NCBI GenBank assembly: GCA_003506735.1
Contig: DNYS01000251.1
Coordinates: forward strand, 615-10,132
Reading direction: 5' to 3'
From: Nitrospinota bacterium
Lineage (GTDB): Bacteria; UBA8248
DNA: 9,518 bases
A program made the translations under genes and the position numbers. The notes under the pieces were generated by a model. The model made no database searches, had not been told where the DNA came from, and was given only the letters and a program-made list of their open reading frames with translations. Below are positions 1 to 4,916 of the stretch, piece by piece; within the stretch, counting starts at the first letter, position 1, and the number at the start of each line of letters is the position of its first letter.

Positions 1-26
1 GCTCTATCCAGCTGAGCTACGGGCCC
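1..26 (-). tRNA. 5' part of a tRNA gene (possibly tRNA-Arg), cut by the left edge
   Basis: Reading the minus strand from base 26 gives a 7-base acceptor strand GGGCCCG, then TA at tRNA positions 8-9. A D-arm follows with stem GCTC/GAGC closing the loop AGCTGGATA, which carries the conserved A14 and GG of a canonical D-loop. The anticodon, T-arm and 3' end lie outside the window, so the amino acid cannot be read. The D-arm string GTAGCTCAGCTGGATAGAGC is common in bacterial tRNA-Arg genes, which is only a weak hint. The gene is transcribed leftward out of the window, and a promoter candidate lies about 70 bases upstream. Confidence 0.85.
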
Positions 27-96
27 TCGCATTTTCGGCATCGAAAGCCTATTCCTTTTGGCGAATTCCTCTTCTCGCCAAGCGAAAAGCCCACAG

Positions 97-125
97 ATAA
101 TCACACCCGCCAGCCGGGCTGTCAA
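97..125 (-). promoter_or_regulatory. sigma70-type promoter candidate for the tRNA gene
   Basis: On the minus strand a perfect -35 TTGACA (bases 125-120) is followed after 17 bases by GATTAT (102-97), a 4 of 6 match to the -10 consensus. Transcription would start near base 90 and give a leader of about 64 bases before the mature tRNA 5' end at 26, which RNase P would remove. The perfect -35 and ideal spacing support it. The -10 is only fair. Confidence 0.5.
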
Positions 126-296
126 CAAAAGAACCGAACCGTTTAATCGCCGAATATCCATCCAATCAAAGGAGAGATGACGTACATAAATTCTTCCCGC
201 GAGGGGAAAAATCGGGAGGCCGGTCCTATCAGGATTCAGTAATATTGAAACGGATGAGAGCGGATTAAATGGGCGCGACTAGAACCCGCAAACGCA

Positions 297-316
297 GTGG
301 GGCCTTTCGGCCCCGC
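297..316. other. GC-rich hairpin, possible structured RNA element
   Basis: GGGGCC (299-304) and GGCCCC (309-314) form a perfect 6-bp stem around TTTC on the plus strand, which reads GAAA (a GNRA tetraloop) on the minus strand. On the plus strand a G-U and a G-C pair could extend it outward. Neither strand has a T-tract directly after the stem, so it does not look like a standard intrinsic terminator. It lies about 45 bases downstream of the likely start of the minus-strand promoter candidate at 367-394 and may belong to a small RNA or a leader. Confidence 0.4.
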
Positions 317-366
317 CCCGCCAAAAGCGTTCCCCCCATCTCCCCTTTAATTTCCTGGATGAACCG

Positions 367-394
367 AGTATAGAGAAATGCCGACAAAAGTCCA
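367..394 (-). promoter_or_regulatory. sigma70-type promoter candidate upstream of a non-coding stretch
   Basis: On the minus strand TATACT (372-367, 5 of 6 to the -10 consensus) is preceded by 16 bases and TGGACT (394-389, 4 of 6 to the -35). The start point would be near base 360. The -10 and its flanks share the 8-mer CTATACTC with the promoter candidate upstream of the DehI-like gene. No recognised gene lies directly downstream, only the hairpin at 297-316 and then the tRNA promoter, so the product could be a small RNA, a very short peptide or nothing. Confidence 0.35.
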
Positions 395-475
395 GAATTT
401 TCTTGAATTGCAGTCCAAATCAACATAAAAAAAGCGAAGATTCATACTAAGGTTAAAGCCAATGATATTTTAATC

Positions 476-793
476 CTAGAATTCCGCCCTTCGGCCCCAG
501 TTCAAGTTCCAGGCCGGCCAAACGGCGAGTGATGCCGCGATCAGGAATAACATGCCCCGCACAATTCGGCAGAATATCTCTTGCGAAACTCGGGGGCGGA
601 AATGCGATCCAGCATAAAACCCCACCAAAATCGGTATCAGCGTTATGCCGAATCCCACCCCGATCACCGTGGGAATCGGCCCCGGAGAGAATCCATCGCG
701 GGAATTTTCCGGTGAAACGAAAGAATAAAAGAACACAACGGCGGCCTTGATCAATCCGCCGGCAGCGAGGGGATCTCCGCCGCAATTCCACAT
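476..793 (-). pseudogene. C-terminal remnant of a second TSUP-family (TauE/SafE-like) transporter
   Basis: This 105-residue reading frame resembles the C-terminal part of the intact TSUP transporter just upstream. Residues 52-91 (starting LIPILVGFYAGSHFRPRVSQ) align without gaps to residues 207-246 of that gene (LAPALAGLYAGTRLRRRLSE), keeping the P-x-x-x-G-x-Y-A-G pattern and the following basic stretch and membrane helix. The first 45 residues fit the preceding hydrophobic segments loosely. The N-terminal half with the GTTGFG-type motif is absent. The frame is the same as the upstream gene, with only GCG GCT GAA between its TAA stop and this ATG, and no good ribosome binding site is visible. 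The simplest reading is a tandem duplicate that lost its front by internal deletion. A translated, complementing half-transporter is possible but less likely. Confidence 0.6.
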
Positions 794-802
794 TTCAGCC
801 GC

Positions 803-1564
803 TTAAAAGAGCAGGGCCCCGTAGCGCGCGATGAGGATAACGCCGGTGGCTCCGAGGAGCACCAGAACAAGCCGCTCGAAAACCCTCTCCGACAGCCGCC
901 TTCGAAGACGCGTGCCCGCATACAGGCCAGCGAGCGCCGGCGCGAGCATCAACGCGGTGTTCCGCCAGGCGTCGGCCGCATACAGATCGTGCCAGGCAAA
1001 CGATGAAACCTGGATCACCGAAAGCACCGCCGCTATCGTGTTCAACAAAAACACAAATGCCTCGCGCCGCACGCCTAACATGGTCACATAAAAAATAATG
1101 AAGGCCACCGGCATCATGATCATGCCGAAGATAAATCCGATGAGGGCGCCCATCCCCGCCCCGAAGATAATTTCGCCCACCGGGGACATCCGGGGGGGTT
1201 GCCATCCCGAAATCCGCATCGCGATAAAGAAAATGATCATCAATCCGATGACCGCGCGGGCAGGCTCCGGGTCCACCCATATGAGAACATTTACGCCCAG
1301 GGGCACGCAGACAAATGCGACGGGCAGCATCCACCTGATCCGCCGAATCTCGTGGTACTCCCGGACGGTGCTGGCAGCCGTTGCGATGTTCATCATCATG
1401 ACCGGAATCGAGTTGAGGACGATGGCCTCTTGGGGCGTGATCACCAAAACGAGCACGGGGAGGACGATTAGGGTGATTCCGAAGCCGGTCGTCCCTTTCA
1501 CGAATCCCGCAAAAAACAGCGCCCCTGCTGCCAGGGATAGGAATACGGGAGAGAAGGCCGACAC
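803..1564 (-). CDS. TSUP-family membrane transporter (sulfite exporter TauE/SafE-like)
   Basis: This is a 253-residue, strongly hydrophobic protein of usual TSUP length with about eight membrane segments. The N-terminal half carries the family motif at 20-29 (GFVKGTTGFG), followed by a helix and a TPQEA stretch. The second half repeats the pattern around 136-153 (GAGMGALIGFIFGM) and ends with the P-x-x-x-G-x-Y-A-G-x-R segment at 209-220. TSUP proteins move sulfite, sulfoacetate, other organosulfur anions or small organic acids; the substrate cannot be read from sequence. The start is GTG at 1564-1562, chosen because AAGGAG lies 7 bases upstream and the protein begins where homologues do. It starts 54 bases after the DehI-like gene stop, so the two are probably cotranscribed. 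A truncated copy of its own family follows in the same frame. Confidence 0.88.
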   Translation of the reverse strand: MSAFSPVFLSLAAGALFFAGFVKGTTGFGITLIVLPVLVLVITPQEAIVLNSIPVMMMNIATAASTVREYHEIRRIRWMLPVAFVCVPLGVNVLIWVDPEPARAVIGLMIIFFIAMRISGWQPPRMSPVGEIIFGAGMGALIGFIFGMIMMPVAFIIFYVTMLGVRREAFVFLLNTIAAVLSVIQVSSFAWHDLYAADAWRNTALMLAPALAGLYAGTRLRRRLSERVFERLVLVLLGATGVILIARYGALLF

Positions 1565-1618
1565 GAAGACGCTCCTTAGCTTGCGAGAGTGCCCGGAACC
1601 GCCTTCACAATCGGGAGA

Positions 1619-2509
1619 CTACTCGAAAGGTTTCCGACGGACTTTCCCCTCTCCCGCGACAGCCGCCTTCATCAGCAGGATCGACACGTTGGTCTGTGGG
1701 ATGAGATGGATGAAATGGTCTAGTTTTTTCTCGATCAGGTCGATTTCCTCGTCGCTGCAACCCAGCTCCCGCACCTGGTCCCGGCTGAGCTCCACGGGAT
1801 GGGGGAACTCCTGGGCGGCCGCGCCCGCCGCCCCCTGGGAGAGGCTGACGGTAATCTCGAAACCTTTTTTCTTTTGCTCCTCGCGCACAAACGCCCAGGC
1901 CCGGCTCACAAACTCAGGATACCGGGCCAGGGCTCGCCATACGCTGGGAACGCCCCGTACGCCGGATTCGCTCTGAATCCGCTCAAATATTTCGGCGATT
2001 TCTCCGCTGGCCTCCTCCGGCTGGATCAGCTCAGGCACCGCCATCGCTGGATAGGGGGCGCGGGGCAACGGATCGAGATCTTCGTCGAATCCGGGCTTGA
2101 CGCCGCCGATTTTTAAGCCGCCGAGGGCGCCGCGCAGCGCGTCCACAAGAATGAGGTTTTTCGGATTGATATAGTTGTATGCGTCGAGAATTTGATCGAT
2201 CCCTGCGATTTGCTCTTCGCTGTAACCGCATTCCTCCTCGAGCACTTCCTCGAAATCGGGAACATCCTCCGGCATGGGCGGCGTCATCCGCATGCGCAGG
2301 CTGTCCGCGCACCGCTCGAAGTAGGTAATCGAGGCGTTGGGGCGCAACGCCTCCCAGGCGGCGGCAAAATACGCCTCATGCACCGACAGCGTTCGGTAGA
2401 TCAGGTTGACCTGGGTGGTGCGGAGCGTTTGCTTGATATCCTCGTATATATCGGCGACGCGGCCCGAAGAGGCCCGCTCTGAAATTTCATCCAATAGGAG
2501 ACCGGTCAT
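1619..2509 (-). CDS. DehI-family (PF10778-like) protein, probably not an active dehalogenase
   Basis: The 296-residue protein matches the length and layout of DehI, the group I 2-haloacid dehalogenase of Pseudomonas putida PP3, as I recall that sequence. Shared landmarks are the YEDI-x-x-TLR segment at 22-30 and NY-x-NPK at 112-117. It shows DehI's internal duplication: SGRVADIYEDI (15-25) is echoed by SGEIAEIFERI (168-178), and GYSEEQIAGIDQILDAYNYI (95-114) by GCSDEEIDLIEKKLDHFIHL (250-269). DehI uses Asp189 to activate water; the aligned residue here is Val190 (after Ser189). The DehI pocket residues Trp34, Phe37 and Tyr117 align with Gln33, Leu36 and Asn118, while Asn114 is kept as Asn115. 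Hydrolytic dehalogenation by the known mechanism is therefore doubtful. The ATG has AGGA 7 bases upstream. The gene follows a promoter candidate and heads a probable pair with the TSUP transporter. Confidence 0.82.
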   Translation of the reverse strand: MTGLLLDEISERASSGRVADIYEDIKQTLRTTQVNLIYRTLSVHEAYFAAAWEALRPNASITYFERCADSLRMRMTPPMPEDVPDFEEVLEEECGYSEEQIAGIDQILDAYNYINPKNLILVDALRGALGGLKIGGVKPGFDEDLDPLPRAPYPAMAVPELIQPEEASGEIAEIFERIQSESGVRGVPSVWRALARYPEFVSRAWAFVREEQKKKGFEITVSLSQGAAGAAAQEFPHPVELSRDQVRELGCSDEEIDLIEKKLDHFIHLIPQTNVSILLMKAAVAGEGKVRRKPFE

Positions 2510-2604
2510 CTCGCCATCCTGCCCGCCGGTATCGATCGATCCGCCCGTCGCTCCGACGCTTCGGCCGGACGGAAAACACGCCTGTTCGATTTAAAACCGG
2601 GGTG

Positions 2605-2633
2605 AGTATAGGACTCCCCCCTGCAGGGGACAA
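2605..2633 (-). promoter_or_regulatory. promoter candidate for the DehI-like/TSUP genes, with embedded palindrome
   Basis: On the minus strand TTGTCC (2633-2628, 4 of 6) and TATACT (2610-2605, 5 of 6) are separated by the ideal 17 bases, predicting a start near 2598 and a leader of about 90 bases before the DehI-like ATG at 2509. A perfect 12-bp palindrome CCCCTGCAGGGG at 2618-2629 fills most of the spacer and touches the -35, a placement typical of an operator. The leader can form a short hairpin at 2546-2558 (CGTCG-GAG-CGACG). Position between two genes in the same direction and upstream of a separate gene pair supports the call. Confidence 0.5.
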
Positions 2634-2682
2634 CTCTCATGCGGGCTGAGGTCCGAAATCCCGGCGGGCTTCTTTAACCGCG

Positions 2683-2706
2683 AAAAAAAGGCAAAACCCC
2701 CGCTTT
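2683..2706 (-). terminator. weak intrinsic terminator candidate after the AhpD-like gene
   Basis: Directly after the TAA stop the minus strand has a G-rich stretch (GCGGGGGTTTTGCC) and then seven T (2689-2683). The T-tract position is right, but I can pair only a short stem (AAAG with CTTT, using part of the T-tract), so the hairpin is weak. Placement between the AhpD-like gene and a new promoter candidate makes transcription ending here plausible. Confidence 0.28.
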
Positions 2707-2707
2707 A

Positions 2708-3385
2708 TTAACGGGAGTTCCCCAGCGCCTGACCGTCCGGTTCGGGAAATTCCTCGGGCCAGTGGTCGATCATTTCCTGCATATAACCCTTCACCAGGGC
2801 CGGGTCCAGATAAATCGAGGTTCGAATCTTGTCCACCTCGCCAGGCTCCTCGACCGGAATATGGAGCGAATCCATAAACCGGTTCCACGAGTTGAACAGG
2901 CAGCTCATCATCGTTATCTCGATCAACTCGGTTTCGGTAAATTCTTTCCTCACCGTCTCAAAAATATCGTCCCTCTCCCGGGCGGTGTTCCGGGTGACAT
3001 GCTCCGCCCAGAGGACGGCCGCCTTCTCCCGGCTCGAAAGAGCGGACGAGTCCATATAATCGTCCGAGACGATGACCTCGAGCTGCTCTTGGGTGATCCC
3101 TGTCGCTTGACCAAGCGCCATATTGTGGGTCAGTCAGTAATTGCATCCGTTCAACTGGCTGGTCTTGATGACGGCCATTTCCTTAATCTTGCACGAAAGG
3201 ACGCTGCCGGCCCCTTCCCGCTGCATCGTCGCGTTGAAAAGCAGCAACATCCGCGCGACAAGCGGCGTGTTCGCCAAAATGCGAAACGAATGCGGCACGC
3301 GGCCCAGCATCCGCGTCGTGGCCTCGAAAAACCGGGCCGTTTCGCCCTCCGCCTCGTCCAGGCCGATTTGCCCTACCCTGTCCAT
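2708..3385 (-). CDS. AhpD-like (carboxymuconolactone decarboxylase-fold) selenoprotein with CxxU active site
   Basis: Read through one in-frame TGA (3136-3134), this gene encodes 225 residues. The TGA is codon 84, in the segment NGCNY-U-LTHNMALGQATGI. Most AhpD relatives have Cys here, forming the redox CxxC. In Mycobacterium AhpD the second Cys (Cys133) is the attacking residue, so Sec84 replaces the reactive thiol, with Cys81 as partner. Glu69 lies 12 residues before Cys81, as Glu118 does before Cys130, and His87 follows. Homology continues past the TGA, with the usual downstream helices and a closing FNSWNRFMDSLHIP segment. The ATG has GGAGGG 8 bases upstream. The gene starts 45 bases after rdgB and may share its transcript. 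The likely role is peroxide or organic hydroperoxide reduction or disulfide chemistry, in the cytoplasm. Selenocysteine AhpD-like proteins are known from marine metagenomes. A pseudogene or base error is the alternative, disfavoured by the hairpin after the TGA. Confidence 0.86.
3101..3136 (-). promoter_or_regulatory. bacterial SECIS-like element following the Sec UGA
   Basis: After the UGA at 3136-3134 and 16 further bases, the RNA forms CGCUU (3117-3113), loop GGUC (3112-3109) and AAGCG (3108-3104), a perfect 5-bp stem. A G-A mismatch followed by G-C and U-A pairs can extend it to 3120/3101. In E. coli fdhF the SelB-binding hairpin also has a GGUC apical loop, beginning about 18 bases after the UGA; here it begins 21 bases after. 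The bulged U of fdhF is not obvious. Loop identity and spacing together support selenocysteine insertion at this codon. Confidence 0.7.
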
Positions 3386-3430
3386 CGATGACTCCCTCCA
3401 ACATGGATCAAAAAAATAATGGCGCCTGAA

Positions 3431-4045
3431 TCATGAATCCCGAACATCCCCCACGCCAAGTTCCCCGGCGAGCCAACCGCGGAAGGCGCTCAGCGCCCGT
3501 CCCCTGTGGCTGATCCGGTTTTTGCTCTCCAGGCTGAGTTCGGCAACGGTGCAGCCATTCGAGGGAAGATACATGAGCGGATCGTAGCCGAATCCCCCCT
3601 CGCCGCGCGGCGACCTCAGGATTTTTCCTCTCATCTCCCCCTCGAAATAAACCGGCTCCTTGCCAGGCCGGCAAAAAGCAAGGACACAAACATACCGTCC
3701 CCCGCGCCGGCTCTCTTCCACATCCTTGAGCCGCTCCAGGAGCAGGCGGTTGCGCCCCCCCTCGCCCAGCCCTTCTCCGCCGAACCGGGCCGAATGGACG
3801 CCGAGTTCCTCGGGAAGCGCGTCCACCTCGATGCCCGAATCGTCCGCCAGCGCGGGTAGCCCCGCCGCCCGGGACACCGCCTCGGCTTTCAGCAGCGCGT
3901 TTTCGGCGTAGGTGGCGCCGTCCTCGGCGACATGGATATCGATGCCCGCTTCGTCCTGGGAGAGCGCGGAGACCGGAAGGCCCTCGAGCGCCATTTTCAG
4001 CTCTCGGACCTTCCCCGGGTTTCGAGTGGCAAAAATGATTTTCAA
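3431..4045 (-). CDS. rdgB: RdgB/HAM1 non-canonical purine NTP pyrophosphatase (dITP/XTP pyrophosphatase)
   Basis: The enzyme hydrolyses dITP, ITP and XTP to the monophosphate and pyrophosphate, keeping deaminated purines out of DNA and RNA. At 204 residues it has the standard length and all the family motifs in order: TRNPGK at 7-12, an EDGATYAENA stretch at 41-50, ADDSG at 67-71 with the metal-binding/catalytic acidic residues, GVHSARFGG at 82-90, GFGYDP at 151-156 and SHRGRA at 179-184. The start is a TTG at 4045-4043. No ATG or GTG exists in frame upstream before the rph stop, and homologues begin at exactly this KIxxATRN position. No clear Shine-Dalgarno is visible in the 14-base gap after rph, so translation is probably coupled to rph. 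An rph-rdgB order is found in many bacteria. Confidence 0.96.
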   Translation of the reverse strand: MKIIFATRNPGKVRELKMALEGLPVSALSQDEAGIDIHVAEDGATYAENALLKAEAVSRAAGLPALADDSGIEVDALPEELGVHSARFGGEGLGEGGRNRLLLERLKDVEESRRGGRYVCVLAFCRPGKEPVYFEGEMRGKILRSPRGEGGFGYDPLMYLPSNGCTVAELSLESKNRISHRGRALSAFRGWLAGELGVGDVRDS

Positions 4046-4059
4046 GCTGTGGCGGGGCC

Positions 4060-4818
4060 TCAGGCTGCGTCCAGATGGCGCGCCTGTATGTCCAGAAGCT
4101 GGTGGATCCCGATTTCCGCCAAATCGATCAGACGGTTCATGTCGGATTTATCGAAAGGCTCCCCCTCGGCCGTCCCCTGGATCTCGACAAACCGGCCCTG
4201 CTCCGTCATGACGACGTTCATGTCCACCTCGGCCTCGACATCCTCGCCGTAATCCAGATCGAGGATGGGCGTGATTCCAATGATGCCGACGCTTACCGCC
4301 GCGACGGAACCTATCAACGGGTTTTTTTTGAGTCCCCCCGTTTTCATCAACGTATCCACCGCCAAGGAAAGCGCCAGAAACCCCCCCGTGATCGAGGCGC
4401 ACCTCGTTCCCCCGTCCGCCTGGAGCACATCGCAATCGATATACATCGTCCGCTCCCCGAGCAGGGACAGGTCCACAACGGCGCGCATCGAGCGCCCGAT
4501 GAGGCGCTGAATTTCGAGCGTCCGGCCGCTCCTCGACCGCGATCGGGGAACGCGGGAGGTGCCGCTGCCCGGCAGCATGGAATACTCGGCCGTGACCCAA
4601 CCCTCGCCCGTTCCCCTCTTGTGGGGCGGCACCTGGTCTTCGGTCGTCGCCGTGCAAAGAACCCGGGTGTTGCCCATCTCGAAAAGACAACTCCCCGGAG
4701 CCGTCTGAATATAGTTGAGGTGGGCCTTCACCTCCCGGCACTCATCGGGCATGCGCCCATCCGAGCGAATCAGGGGACCGATGCCGGAACCGTCTTTTTT
4801 TCTGGCTCTGCTCGCCAT
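4060..4818 (-). CDS. rph: ribonuclease PH
   Basis: RNase PH is a phosphorolytic 3'-to-5' exoribonuclease that trims tRNA precursors and forms a ring-shaped hexamer. The 252-residue product shows the family's IRSDGR opening at 17-22, the RSRSRSGRTLEIQRLIGRS stretch at 93-110 that includes a phosphate-contacting arginine, and DCDVLQADGGTRCASITGG at 128-146 with the conserved acidic residues and the phosphate-binding GTR. The C-terminal MTEQGRFVEIQGTAEGEPF (204-222) is also typical. It has about 16 extra residues before the usual start. I keep the ATG at 4818 because GGAG lies 5 bases upstream, and the extension is basic and polar (MASRARKKDGSGIGP). It lies 98 bases after the RND pump gene and 14 bases before rdgB. 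Confidence 0.96.
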   Translation of the reverse strand: MASRARKKDGSGIGPLIRSDGRMPDECREVKAHLNYIQTAPGSCLFEMGNTRVLCTATTEDQVPPHKRGTGEGWVTAEYSMLPGSGTSRVPRSRSRSGRTLEIQRLIGRSMRAVVDLSLLGERTMYIDCDVLQADGGTRCASITGGFLALSLAVDTLMKTGGLKKNPLIGSVAAVSVGIIGITPILDLDYGEDVEAEVDMNVVMTEQGRFVEIQGTAEGEPFDKSDMNRLIDLAEIGIHQLLDIQARHLDAA

Positions 4819-4916
4819 CGTTTCTCCATGCGAAAATGGCGGGGCGAAATATCGGGGAAATCTTACTTGGCTTTACCGGGAGATGCCAGCCATATGAAAC
4901 AGGAGGGTGGGGCCGC

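Larger units (their letters stand above)
27..475. other. intergenic region between the tRNA and the TSUP remnant
   Basis: This stretch of about 450 bases has no convincing protein gene on either strand. It holds the tRNA promoter candidate at 97-125, a GC-rich hairpin near 297-316, a second minus-strand promoter candidate at 367-394 and a run of seven A (T on the minus strand) at 427-433. The part from about 361 to 475 is clearly more AT-rich than the flanking genes, as expected for regulatory or decayed sequence. I see no insertion sequence, direct-repeat array or attachment site in it. Confidence 0.7.

Noticed and set aside
177..242. 21-codon plus-strand frame after AAAGGAG
   Set aside because: The SD-to-ATG distance is only about 2 bases, no promoter is evident, and the peptide has no recognisable feature.
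271..290. T-loop-like string GGTTCTAGTC on the minus strand, hinting at a second tRNA
   Set aside because: The T-stem has a G-G mismatch, position 57 is not a purine, and no matching acceptor or D-arm is found upstream.
420..475. Terminator after the TSUP remnant (seven T on the minus strand at 433-427)
   Set aside because: I could not find a stable stem directly before the T-tract.
1098..1976. 292-codon plus-strand open frame
   Set aside because: It lies antisense across the TSUP and DehI-like genes, both of which have clear family similarity. The product shows no domain.
2531..2540. ATCGATCGAT palindrome in the leader of the DehI-like gene
   Set aside because: A short simple tandem of ATCG is expected by chance, and it has no special spacing to the promoter or start codon.
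2708..3121. Stand-alone 137-residue gene starting at the ATG at 3121
   Set aside because: It begins in the middle of the conserved AhpD active-site segment and lacks a ribosome binding site. Together with 3134-3385 it makes one AhpD-like protein if the TGA is Sec.
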